Below, piece by piece: positions 12,693 through 25,185 of a stretch of 64,000 bases of DNA. Origin of the DNA: Gibbula magus (Eukaryota > Mollusca > Gastropoda > Trochida > Trochidae); contig OW388297.1 in the NCBI GenBank assembly GCA_936450465.1, forward strand, positions 28,910,387 through 28,974,386, given 5' to 3'. The stretch's first letter is position 1. Each line of letters begins with the position of its first letter. The notes under the pieces were generated by a model. It did no database searches and had not been told where the DNA came from. It worked only from the letters and a program-made list of their open reading frames with translations. Both the position numbers and the translations under genes were made by a program.

Positions 12693-15625
12693 TTAGGTCT
12701 TCAAGACTTCTGCTTGACCTAGAACTCCATGTTGGACTTAGGGTTATTTGTCTGTTTCTCCGCTTTAAAATGAGCTATCAAACATGTCTCTATCTTCAGT
12801 AGTTTTTTTACAAAAATTCTCCAAAGAAGGTACCCCTCTGAAAACGGAAAAATCACATATTAATGGACCCCTACATTACATTTCTCACGATTAAGACAAA
12901 ATGGTTAATATTTCCATACTAAGGTTTAACATAGAAAAGGTTGTGCTTTAATTTCCACTTAAGAAGATGCAATCATCATTTAGATTGCATACATAATTAA
13001 TGCGTTATGCTGTTCTGAATATTCAAGAAAATACTCAAAAATGCTTAAATTTGGACCCCTAGACATCGTTTGCGATGTTCGAGGCTTAACTATCAACTTT
13101 TTGATGAAAGCGGTCAACATAAAAGTTGCTCTTCTTGAAATTGTGCATACGGAGGTGTATGCAAAATTTCAATAGCGTAAGAAGTTAAGCAGTAATGATC
13201 CTTTAAACATGGCTGAAAATGGCGAGTTCTGAAAAATGGCAATCTTCTATGACTTGTCACACATAAACTATGACAGAAAACTGTTTGAAATTTATTTACC
13301 TAAATAAAGGACATCTCTACTTCACGATGATATATTAAACATAATTGTATCTTCAGTGGTTTACAATGGAAAATTCTACAAAGAAAGTACCCCTCGAAAA
13401 GTCTCAAAATCCCCAAAATTTATATTTTTGGAAATACGTACAAATTGTGTCGATACTATCAACTTTTACATGACAATGATATGTTGTGGAATTGTTTAAC
13501 TAGTTACATGGAAGAGATAGCAATAATTAACTTTGACATAAGTTCATTTGTAACAGAGTTATGCCCCTTTGAACATATAGCCTAGAAACGCTCTTTTAAA
13601 AAAAGGTCCATATTCAAGGGCATATTCCTGAAATTCGTGGACGAAATTTAAAATTCTTTCATGATCACTTTTTTCTACTTTTAATTAGCTTTAAGATGAG
13701 CTATCACACATAGCTGTATGTATTGCCGTGATTTAGGAGAAGATTTTTAAAGACGCGTACCCTGAAAACCGCGAAAGTTCACAAAATTTTCATTTTTTTC
13801 GAAATAGAAAAAAATCTATTATTACGGCCGAAAACCACTATAGGCCAAATCGATGGGGAATGTTGATGCCCACATTTTGGTGAAAGTTTTATGAAAATAT
13901 CTTACTTAGTATTCGAGCTATTGAGGTTTGTAATTTCAACTTCAAGGGGAGATAACTCAAGAAAGAAGTCGAAAATCCAAAATCGGCGAACGTACAGGGC
14001 TAGTTTTTGTAGCAAGCTATAATCCCTGAAAATTTCGTGCAAATCGGTTCAGTCGTTACGTCACAGTGAGGCGCACCAAATCGTACAAATAATAATAATA
14101 AGAAAATTGACGCGTCAATACTTAGGTCTTCAAGACTTCTGCTTGACCTTGAACTCCATGCTGGACTCTCGGTTATTCGCCAGTTATTATGCTTTAAAAT
14201 GAGCTATCAAACATGTCTCTATCTTCAGTAGTTATTTTACAAAAATTATCCAAAGACAATGACCCTCTGAAAATGGAACAATCGCTTATTAATGGACCCC
14301 TACATGACCTTTCTCACAATTAAGACAAAATGGTTAATATTTTCATACTAAGTTGCAACATAGAAAGTATTGTGCTTTAATTTCCACTTAAGTAGATGTA
14401 ACCAACTCTCCCTTTGAACATACAGTAGAAGAACACACTTTTAAAAAATGACCATGTTCAAGGACATATTTTTAAAATTTTAGGAAGAAATTCAAAATTC
14501 GGCCAAAACAGTCCTCTCAGGAGTTCATTTATCTTCAAAATGAGCTATCACACATAGCTGTATGTATTGCCGTGAATTAGGAGAAGACTTTTAAAGACGC
14601 ATACCCTCAAAAACGCGAAAGTTAAAACAAATTCAGTTTTATAGAAATAGCAAAAAATCTATTTTTACGGCCGAAAATCGCTATAGGCTAAATCGATGAG
14701 GAATGTTGTTGCCCACATAGTGGTGAAAGTTTTGTGCAAATATATTGACTTGTTCTCGAGATATTAAGGTACAAAGTTTAGATTTCAAGGGGAGATAACT
14801 CGCGAAAGAAGTCGAAAATCAAAAATCGGCCACAACAGTCCTCCCAGGAATTCATTTATCTTTAAAATGAGCTATCACACATAGCTGTATGTATTGCTGT
14901 GAATTAGGAGAAGATTTTCAAAGACAGGTATCCTCAAAACCGCGAAAGTTAAAAAAAAAATCAGTTTTATCGAAATAGCAAAAAATCTATTATTACGGCC
15001 GAAAATCGCTATAGGCTAAATCGATGAGGAATGTTGTTGCCCACATAGTGGTGAAAGTTTTGTGCAAATATATTGATTAGTTTTCGAGATATTAAGGTAT
15101 AAAGTTTTAACTTCAAGGGGAGATAACTCGCGAAAGAAGTCGAAAATGAAAAATCGGCCACAACAGTCCTCTCAGGAATTCATTTATCTTTAAAATGAGC
15201 TATCATACATAGCTGTATGTATTGCTGTGAATTAGGAGAAGATTTTCAAAGACGCGTACCCTAAAAACCGCGAAAGTTCACAAAAAATTCAGTTTTTTCG
15301 AAATAGCAAAAAATCTATATATACGGCCGAAAAAATACCATTAAGCTTTTCGATGGGGAATTTTGTTGCGCACATTTTGGTGAAAGTTTTATGAAAATAT
15401 CTTGATAAGTTTTCGAGATATTGAGGTTTGAAGTTTCAACTTCAAGGGGAGATAACTCAAGAACTAGGTCGAAATTCGAAAATCTGGCTCGTGCATTTCA
15501 AGATATTGTCACAAGCTATCATCCCTGAAAGTTTGAAGAAAATCGGTCAAGCCGTTACTGCTGGAGCGAACGCACAAGAAATCTGCAAAGAATAATAATA
15601 ATAACTAGGATTGACGCGTCAATAC
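12693..15625 (+). repeat. One long and one mixed array unit
   Basis: The unit at 12693-14121 (1,429 bp) is a long type resembling 762-6649, with a tail lacking the usual CTAGG before the ATTGACGCGTCAAT palindrome (14,106-14,119 follows AGAAA directly). The unit at 14122-15625 (1,504 bp) is the deleted short type with three S monomers in succession (GAGCTATCA near 14,542, 14,869 and 15,197). Confidence 0.8.
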
Positions 15626-17707
15626 TTAGGTCTTCAAGACTTCTAATTGACCTTGAACTCCATGCTGGACTCTCGGTTATTCGCCAGTTATTATGCTTTA
15701 AAATGAGCTATCAAACATGTCTCTATCTTCAGTAGTTATTTTACAAAAAATATCCAAAGACAATGACCCTCTGAAAATGGAACAATCGCTTATTAATGGA
15801 CCCCATACATGACCTTTCTCACAATTAAGACAAAATGGTTAATATTTTCATACTAAGTTGCAACATAGAAAGTATTGTGCTTTAATTTCCACTTAAGTAG
15901 ATGTAACCAACTCTCCCTTTGAACATACAGTAGAAGAACACACTTTTAAAAAATGACCATGTTCAAGGACATATTTTTAAAATTTTAGGAAGAAATTCAA
16001 AATCCGGCCGAAACAGTCCTCTCAGGAGTTCATTTATCTTCAAAATGAGCTATCACACATAGCTGTATGTATTGCCGTGAATTAGGAGAAGATTTTCAAA
16101 GACGCGTACCCTAAAAACCGCGAAAGTTCACAAAAAATTCAGTTTTTTCGAAATAGCAAAAAATCTATATATACGGCCGAAAAAATACCATTAAGCTTTT
16201 CGATGGGGAATTTTGTTGCGCACATTTTGGTGAAAGTTTTATGAAAATATCTTGATAAGTTTTCGAGATATTGAGGTTTGAAGTTTCAACTTCAAGGGGA
16301 GATAACTCAAGAACTAGGTCGAAATTCGAAAATCTGGCTCGTGCATTTCAAGATATTGTCACAAGCTATCATCCCTGAAAGTTTGAAGAAAATCGGTCAA
16401 GCCGTTACTGCTGGAGCGAACGCACAAGAAATCTGCAAAGAATAATAATAATAACTAGGATTGACGCGTCAATACTTAGGTCTTCAAGACTTCTAATTGA
16501 CCTTGAACTCCATGCTGGACTCTCGGTTATTCGCCAGTTATTATGCTTTAAAATGAGCTATCAAACATGTCTCTATCTTCAGTAGTTATTTTACAAAAAA
16601 TATCCAAAGACAATGACCCTCTGAAAATGGAACAATCGCTTATTAATGGACCCCATACATGACCTTTCTCACAATTAAGACAAAATGGTTAATATTTTCA
16701 TACTAAGTTGCAACATAGAAAGTATTGTGCTTTAATTTCCACTTAAGTAGATGTAACCAACTCTCCCTTTGAACATACAGTAGAAGAACACACTTTTAAA
16801 AAATGACCATGTTCAAGGACATATTTTTAAAATTTTAGGAAGAAATTCAAAATCCGGCCGAAACAGTCCTCTCAGGAGTTCATTTATCTTCAAAATGAGC
16901 TATCACACATAGCTGTATGTATTGCCGTGAATTAGGAGAAGACTTTTAAAGACGCGTACCCTCAAAAACGCGAAAGTTAAAAAAAATTCAGTTTTATCGA
17001 AATAGCAAAAAATCTATTATTACGGCCGAAAATCGCTATAGGCTAAATCGATGAGGAATGTTGTTGCCCACATAGTGGTGAAAGTTTTGTGCATATATAT
17101 TGATTAGTTTTCGAGATATTAAGGTATAAAGTTTTAACTTCAAGGGGAGATAACTCGCGAAAGAAGTCGAAAATGAAAAATCGGCCACAACAGTCCTCTC
17201 AGGAATTCATTTATCTTTAAAATGAGCTATCACACATAGCTGTATGTATTGCTGTGAATTAGGAGAAGATTTTCAAAGACGCGTACCCTAAAAACCGCGA
17301 AAGTTCACAAAAAATTCAGTTTTTTCGAAATAGCAAAAAATCTATATATACGGCCGAAAAAATACCATTGAGCTTTTCGATGGGGAATTTTGTTGCGCAC
17401 ATTTTGGTGAAAGTTTTATGAAAATATCTTGATAAGTTTTCGAGATATTGAGGTTTGAAGTTTCAACTTCAAGGGGAGATAACTCAAGAACTAGGTCGAA
17501 ATTCGAAAATCTGGCTCGTGCATTTCAAGATATTGTCACAAGCTATCATCCCTGAAAGTTTGAAGAAAATCGGTCAAGCCGTTACTGCTGGAGCGAACGC
17601 ACAAGAAATCTGCAAAGAATAATAATAATAATAAGAAACACGATAGGAACAATAGGTCTTCAGACTTTGTCTTGAAGACCTAATAACTAGGATTGACGCG
17701 TCAATAC
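15626..17707 (+). repeat. Recently duplicated short units (850 and 1,232 bp)
   Basis: The unit at 15626-16475 has a single S monomer and is the shortest in the array. The start of the next unit (16476 onward) repeats it almost base for base, including private variants such as ACTTCTAATTGACC and GGACCCCATACATGACC. This shared set of rare variants indicates a very recent local duplication. The second unit ends with one 52-bp hairpin repeat at about 17,629-17,683. Confidence 0.85.
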
Positions 17708-18865
17708 TTAGGTCTTCAAGACTTTTGCTTGACCTTGAACTCCATGCTGGACTCTCGGTTATTCGCCAGTTATTATGCTTTAAAATGAGCTATCAAACAT
17801 GTCTCTATCTTCAGTAGTTATTTTACAAAAATTATCCAAAGACAATGACCCTCTGAAAATGGAACAATCGCTTATTAATGGACCCCTACATGACCTTTCT
17901 CACAATTAAGACAAAATGGTTAATATTTCCATACTAAGTTGCAACATAGAAAGTATTGTGCTTTAATTTCCACTTAAGTAGATGTAACCAACTCTCCCTT
18001 TGAACATACAGTAGAAGAACATACTTTTAAAAAATGACCATGTTCAAGGACATATTTTTAAAATTTTAGGAAGAAATTCAAAATTCGGCCAAAACAGTCC
18101 TCTCAGGAGTTCATTTATCTTCAAAATGAGCTATCACACATAGCTGTATGTATTGCCGTGAATTAGAAGAAGATTTTCAAAGACGCGTACCCTCAAAACT
18201 GCGAAAGTTCCAAAAAAATTCAGTTTTATCGAAATAGCAAAAAATCTATTATTACGGCCGAAAATCGCTATAGGCTAAATCGATGAGGAATGTTGTTGCC
18301 CACATAGTGGTGAAAGTTTTGTGCAAATATATTGACTTGTTCTCGAGATATTAAGGTACAAACTTTAGATTTCAAGGGGAGATAACTCGCGAAAGAAGTC
18401 GAAAATGAAAAATCGGCCACAACAGTCCTCTCAGGAATTCATTTATCTTTAAAATGAGCTATCACACATAGCTGTATGTATTGCTGTGAATTAGGAGAAG
18501 ATTTTCAAAGACGCGTACCCTAAAAACCCCGAAAGTTCACAAAAAATTCAGTTTTTTCGAAATAGCAAAAAATCTATATATACGGCCGAAAAAATGACAT
18601 TAACTTTTTTTGTGGGGAATGTTGTTGCGCACATTTTGGTGAAAGTTTTAAGAAAATATATTGATTAGTATTCGAGTTATGAAGGTTTAAAGTTTTAACT
18701 TCAAGGGGAGATAACTCGCGAAAGAAGTCGAAAATCAAAAAAGTGGCTCGTTAAAATCTAAGTTGGGTCACAGGCTATAATCCCTGAAAGTTTGAAGAAA
18801 ATCGGTCAAGCCGTTACTGCTGGAGCGATGACACAAAAAATCTGGAAAGAATAATAATAATAATA

Positions 18866-19140
18866 AGAAACACGATAGGAACAATAGGTCTTCAGACTTT
18901 GTCTTGAAGACCTAATAATAATAATAAGAAACACGATAGGAACAATAGGTCTTCAGACTTTGTCTTGAAGACCTAATAAGAAACACGATAGGAACAATAG
19001 GTCTTCAGACTTTGTCTTGAAGACCTAATAAGAAACACGATAGGAACAATAGGTCTTCAGACTTTGTCTTGAAGACCTAATAATAATAAGAAACACGATA
19101 GGAACAATAGGTCTTCAGACATTCGTCTTGAAGACCTAAC
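18866..19140 (+). repeat. Hairpin minisatellite, five copies of a 52-bp unit
   Basis: AGAAACACGATAGGAAC starts at 18,866, 18,927, 18,979, 19,031 and 19,089, i.e. spacings of 61, 52, 52 and 58 bp; the extra bases are additional TAA triplets. Each copy ends in an imperfect hairpin, AGGTCTTCAGAC - short loop - GTCTTGAAGACCT, with one bulged base. Similar clusters lie at about 10,163-10,320 (three copies), 28,438-28,650 (four) and 31,505-31,933 (about six). Growth by replication slippage at a hairpin is the simplest explanation (inference). Confidence 0.9.
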
Positions 19141-19144
19141 TAGG

Positions 19145-19159
19145 ATTGCCACAGGCAAT
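19145..19159. repeat. Variant junction palindrome ATTGCC-ACA-GGCAAT
   Basis: The usual junction sequence is the perfect palindrome ATTGACGCGTCAAT. Here both arms differ from it at matching positions (A to C in the left arm, T to G in the right arm) so that six-base pairing is kept. A second such variant is at 28,658-28,671 (ATTGCC-AA-GGCAAT). Confidence 0.85.
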
Positions 19160-20637
19160 ACTTAGGTCTTCAAGACTTCTGCTTGACCTAGAACTCCATG
19201 TTGGACTCTCAGTTATTCATCAGTTTCTCTGCTTTAAAATGAGCTATCAAACATGTCTCTATCTTCAACAGTTTTTTTACAAAAATTCTCCAAATAAGGT
19301 ACCCCTCTGAAAATGGAAAAATCACGTATTAATGGATACCTACATGATCTTTCTCACGATTAAGACAAAACGGTCAACATTTTCATAATAGAGTGTGACA
19401 TAGGAGATGTTATACTTTGATTTCCACATAAGTAGATGATATCATCATTAAGATTGCATACATATTTAATACGTTATGCTGTTCTGAATATTAAGAATTT
19501 TTTTTAAAAAATGCTCATTTTCGGACCCCTATACATCGCTCGCGATGTTTGAGGCTTAACTATCAATTTTTTCATGAAAGCGGTCAACATAAAAGTTTTT
19601 CTTCCTGAATTTGTGCATACGTAGGTGTATGTAAAATGTCAATAGCATAAGAAGTCAAGCAGTTATGAACCTATCAACTTTGTTGAAAATGGCGATTTTC
19701 TAAAAATGACAATCTTCTATGACTTGTCACACGTAAACTATGACAGACACATGCTTGAAAGTTATTGTCCTTAATAAAATGATATCTCTCCTTCATCATG
19801 AGCTATTAAACATGTTTGTATCTTCAGTGGTTTGCGATCGAAAATTCTTCTAAAAATATGCCCCTCAAAAGTTATAAAAATCACGAAAGTTCATATCTTT
19901 TGGGCAAATGATAAATTTGTGATTAAACTATCAACTTTTACATGATAAAGATCTAAAACAGAAATGTAAGGTAATGCATCTGCATCCGTTTGCAATAAAT
20001 AACTTTGACGTATCTTTATTTGTAACAGAGTTAAGTGCCTTGGAACATGATGCCGAAATTCGAACTTATAAAAAAGGACCATGTTGAAGGGCAGATAACC
20101 GAAATTTTAGGACGAAATTTAAAATTCGGCCACAAGAGACCCCTTAACAATTCATTTATCTTCTTAATAAGCTATCATAGATAGCTGTATTCATAAAACT
20201 GAGGGAGGAGTACATTTTCAAAGACGCATACCCTGAAAACCGCGAAAATTCACCAAATTTTAAGTTTTTTCGAAATAGCAAAAAATCTATTGTTACGGCT
20301 GAAAACCGCTATAGGCCAATTCGATGGAGGATGTTGGAGCGCACACTTTGGTGAAAGTTTTGTGAAATTATCACGAATAGTTTTCGAGCTATTAAGGTTT
20401 GAAGTTTTAACTTCAAGGGGAGATAACTCAAGAAAGAAGTCGAAAGTCCAAAATTGGACTGAAGTCTGCACCAATTTAGGTCACAGGCTATCATCCCTGA
20501 AATTTTAAAAAAGACCGGTCCAACCGTCTAGTCAGCATTTTCCGTACAAAAAATGGTACAAATAATAATAATAATAATAAGAAAAACACGGATAATAACA
20601 ATAGGTCTTCTGACTTTCGTCTTGAAGACCTAAATAT

Positions 20638-20651
20638 AGTCGCAAGCGACT
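20638..20651. repeat. Short perfect inverted repeat AGTCGC-AA-GCGACT at the array break
   Basis: Lies six bases after the last hairpin of the preceding unit and directly at the point where array homology ends. Six-base arms with a two-base loop. It could be a terminal hairpin of an element or part of the flanking DNA. Confidence 0.6.
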
Positions 20652-21085
20652 TTAAACGGATTCAGCATATATATGATTCATTTCCTATTAGGTACATTAT
20701 ATCAGCAGTCATTGCTGAAAGTTACACGATTATGTGTAAATGTGTTTAGCTACAGCAACATATTCCTGTCCATCATGTAAAACGAAAGTAGGATTTACCC
20801 CCTTTGTAAACAGTTCAAAATAAAGTCGCAATTTATCAAGATAAAATGCTTATATCTCATTGGTTATGTTTATTATCAAACTAATAATGTTTTCCCCATA
20901 TAGAGTAATCCTTTCCCATTCCAACGAGGTATCAAACAACGTGCTATGATTTTGCATTGTTGAACTATGCACTAACAAAGATACACTACAAACGTGGCGA
21001 TTGTCAATTTAGAAAGAAGGCAGAAACTGTCCAACTTAAAATACCCGTAACTCATTGGTTATGAACACCACTACCGTACTTATTT
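20652..21085. other. Spacer inside the array, no gene seen
   Basis: About 430 bp without the array landmarks. It starts just after the last hairpin of the preceding unit and ends where TTTCCACTTAGGTTGATG resumes homology in the middle of the left module. No coding potential or RNA gene recognised. It may be the original flanking DNA between two independent insertions. Confidence 0.7.
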
Positions 21086-22322
21086 CATTTTTCGTAATTT
21101 CCACTTAGGTTGATGTAGTCATAATTTAGATTGCATACATGGTTAATGCGTAATGTTCTTTTGAATATTCAGGAAAATACTAAAAAATGCTTATTTTCGG
21201 ACCCCTATACCACTTTTCCGATGTTCAAAGCTAAACTATTAACATTTTGATGAAAGGGTTCAACATAAAAGTTTGTATGCTTGCAATTGTCTATTCGCAG
21301 GTGTGAATAAAAATTCAATAGCATAATTGGTTAAGCAGTCATTATCTTGTGAACTTTGCTGAAAATGGCGATTTTTGAAAAATGACAATGTTCTGTGACT
21401 TGTCACACATAAAGTATGACAGATACGCGATTGAAATTTATTATTCTTCATGAGAGACATGTCTACTTCACGGTGATCCATAAAATATTATTGTATCTTG
21501 AGTGGTTTACGAAGGAAAATTCTCCAAAGTAGGTACCCCTCGAAAGGTCTCAAAATCACAAAATTTAACTTTTGGGGGCGTATGTCTAAATTGTGCCTAA
21601 TCTATCATCTTTTACATGATCATGATATGTTATGGAATTGTTAAACAAATTATTATAAAGAGATTGAAATAATTAACTTTGACATAAATTAATTGGTTAC
21701 AGAGTTATGCCCCTTTGAACATGCAACCGAAAATCGCACTTTTCGTAAAGGTCCAAATACAAGGGCAGATAACTCGAATTCTAAGCCAAAATTAAAAATT
21801 CTGTCTCGATAACTTTTTTACACGTTTATCCAGCTTTCAAATGAGCTATCACACATAGCTGTATGTGTTGCCGGGATTTAGAAGAAGATTTTTGAAGACG
21901 CGTACCCTCAAAACCGAAAAAGTACACATAGAATTCAGTTTTTTCAAATTAGCAAAAAATCTATTATTACGGCCGAAAACGGCTATAGACTTAATGGTTG
22001 GGGTATGATGTTGGGCACATTTTGGTGAAAGTTTTATGCAAATATCTTGATAAGTTTTCGAGCTATTAAGGTTTAAAGTTTCAAATTCAAGGGGGGATAA
22101 TTCACGAAAGAAGTCGAAAATCGAAAATCGGGCTACGTTACGATCTAAGTTAGGTCACAGGCTACAATCCCTTAAAGTTTCAGAGAAATCAGTCAGGCCG
22201 TTAGTTCAGAACACGTGCCACAAAATCCGTGGAATAATAATAAAAAAAAACACGCCAATAACAATAAGGATTCAGCCTTATGGCTGAATCCTTAATAATA
22301 ACTAGGATTGACGCGTCAATAC
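21086..22322 (+). repeat. 5'-truncated array unit with a replaced terminal hairpin
   Basis: Homology starts at TTTCCACTTAGGTTGATGTAG, roughly 250-330 bp into a normal unit, so the 5' end is missing. The S monomer and tail are diverged from neighbours. At the place where other units carry the AGGTCTTC hairpin, this unit has a different, perfect hairpin: TAAGGATTCAGCC - TTAT - GGCTGAATCCTTA (22,265-22,294). Confidence 0.8.
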
Positions 22323-25185
22323 TTAGGTCTTCAAGACTTCTACTTGACCTAGAACTCCATGTTGGACTTAGGGTTATTCGTCTGTTTCTCCGCTTTAAAA
22401 TGAGCTATCAAACATGTCTCTATCTTCAGTAGTTTTTTTACAAAAATTCTCCAAAGAAGGTACCCCTCTGAAAACGGAAAAATCACATATTAATGGACCC
22501 CTACATTACATTTCTCACGATTAAGACAAAATGGTTAATATTTCCATACTAAGGTGTAACATAGAAAATGTTGCGCTTTAATTTCCACTGAAGAAGATGC
22601 AATCATCATATAGATTGCATACATAATTAATGCGTTATGCTGTTCTGAATATTCAAGAAAATAGTCAAAAATGCTTAAATTTGGACCCCTAGACATCGCT
22701 TGCGATGTTCGAGGCTTAACTATAAACTTTTTGATGAAAGCGGTCAACATAAAAGTTGTTCTTCTTGAAATTGTGCATACGTAGGTGTATGTCAAATTTC
22801 AATAGCATAAGAAGTTAAGCAGTTATGAACCTTTCAACTTTGTTGAAAATGGCGATTTTTTAAAAATGACAAACTTCTATGACTTGTCACAAAAAAACTA
22901 AGATAGATTTGAGCTTGAAAAATATTATCCTTAATAAATGACGTTTCTACATCACCATGATCTATTTAAAGTCTTCCTATCTTCAGTGGTTCATTATCAA
23001 TAATTCCCCAAAGGATAAACACCTCAAAAAGTCTCAAAATCCAAATATTTCACTGTTTTGGGAATATGCTCAAATTATGCCCAAACTAATAACTTTTATA
23101 TGATAATGATGTGTTATGGAATTGTTATACAAGTTATTATCAAGAGATTGAAATAAGTAACTATGACATCAATTAATTTGTTACAGAGTAATGCAACTTT
23201 GAACATGCAGCCCAAAAACGCACTTTTTCAAAAGGTCAAAATTCAAGGGCACATAACTCGACTTCTAAGACAAAATTCAAAATTCCGGTTCGTCAGAATG
23301 TCACACGTTCCTTCAGCTTTCCAATGAGCTATCACACATAGCTGTATGTGTTGCCGGGATTTAGAAGAAGATTTTTGAAGACGCGTACCCTCAAAATCGC
23401 GAAAATGCACAAATTTTTCAGTTTTTGCGAAATAGCAAAAAATCTATTATTACGGCCGAAGACCGCTATAGGCCTAATCGATGGAGAATGTTGTTGCCCA
23501 CATTTTGGTGAAAGTTTTGCGCAAATATCTTAATTAGTACTCGAGATATTAAGGTATAAAGTTTTAACTTCAAGGGGAGATAACTCGCGAAAGAAGTCGA
23601 AAATAAAAAAAGTGGCTCGTTAAAATCTAAGTTGGGTCACAGGCTATCATCCGTGAAAGTTTGAAGAAAATCGGTCAAGCCGTTAATGCTGGAGCGACGA
23701 CACAAAAAATCTGCAAACAATAATAATAATAACTAGGATTGACGCGTCAATACTTAGGTCTTCAAGACTTCTACTTGACCTAGAACTCCATGTTGGACTT
23801 AGGGATATTCGTCTGTTTCTCCGCTTTAAAATGAGCTATCAAACATGTCTCTATCTTCAGTAGTTTTTTTACAAAAAATCTCCAAAGAAGGTACCCCTCT
23901 GAAAACGGAAAAATCACATATTAATGGACCCCGACATTACATTTCTCACGCTTAAGACAAAATGGTTAATATTTCCATACTAAGGTGTAACATAGAAAAT
24001 GTTGTGCTTTAATTTCCACTTAAGAAGATGCAATCATCATTTAGATTGCATACATAATTAATGCGTAATGCTGTTCTGAATATTCAAGAAAATACTCAAA
24101 AATGCTTAAATTTGGACCCCTAGACATCGTTTGCGATGTTCGAGGCTTAACTATCAACTTTTTGATGAAAGCGGTCAACATAAAAGTTGTTCTTCCTGAA
24201 ATTGTGCATACGTTGGTGTATGCAAAATTTCAATAGCGTAAGACGTTAAGCAGTAATGATCCTTTAAACATGGCTGAAAATGGCGAGTTCTGAAAAATGG
24301 CAATCTTCTATGACTTGTCACACATAAACTATGACAGAAAAATGTTTGAAATTTATTTACCTTAATAAAGGACATCTCTACTTTACGATGATATATTAAA
24401 CATAATTGTATCTTCAGTGGTTTACAATGGAAAATTCTACAAAGAAAGCACCCCTCGAAAAGTCTCAAAATAGCAAAATTTCGTTGTTTTGGTCAAACGC
24501 GTCAATTGTGGCCGAACTATCAACTTTTACATGATAATGATCTATAGTGGAATTATTTGCCTAGTAATTGTTAAACGAATGCAGTAAAAAAATTTGACAC
24601 AAGTTTATTCCTTACCGAGTAACCTCCCTTAGAAGACGTAGACCAAAAACGGAGTTTTTTTAAATGACGAATTTCAAAGGTGGATTGCGTAAATACAAAG
24701 ATGAAATTTAAAAATCGGAAGATGTCACGTTATGGAGCAGCTATTCAGCTTCAAAATGAGCTACCACATGTAACTGTATGTATTGCCGTTAGTGAGAAGA
24801 AGATTTTCAAAGACGCGTACCCTAAAAACCGCGAAAGTTCACAAAAAATTCAGTTTTTTCGAAATAGCAAAAAATCTATATATACGGCCGAAAAAATACC
24901 ATGAGCTTTTCGATGGGGAATTTTGTTGCGCACATTTTGGTGAAAGTTTTATGAAAATATCTTGATAAGTTTTCGAGATATTGAGGTTTGCAGTTTCAAC
25001 TTCAAGGGGAGATAACTCAAGAACTAGGTCGAAATTCGAAAATCTGGCTCGTGCATTTCAAGATATTGTCACATGCTATCATCCCTGAAAGTTTGAAGAA
25101 AATCGGTCAAGCCGTTACTGCTGGAGCGATGACACAAAAAATCTGGAAAGAATAATAATAATAACTAGGATTGACGCGTCAATAC
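22323..25185 (+). repeat. Two long array units (1,431 and 1,432 bp)
   Basis: The second unit (23754-25185) has the same length as the unit at 5218-6649, 18.5 kb away, and differs from it at only a few positions by eye, e.g. CGCTTAAGAC against CGATTTAGAC and AATACTCAAA against AATAGTCAAA. Neighbouring units are clearly more different than this distant one. Confidence 0.85.

Larger units (their letters stand above)
17708..20636 (+). repeat. Two array units ending at an array break
   Basis: The unit at 17708-19161 is a short type extended by five hairpin minisatellite copies (18,866-19,140). The unit starting at 19162 is a diverged long type (junction palindrome ATTGCCACAGGCAAT) and ends with a single AGGTCTTC hairpin at about 20,603-20,632, after which repeat homology stops. 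Confidence 0.82.

Noticed and set aside
18866..19140. CRISPR-like palindromic repeats
   Set aside because: No unique spacers (only TAA-length variation), no cas genes, and the locus is clearly eukaryotic.
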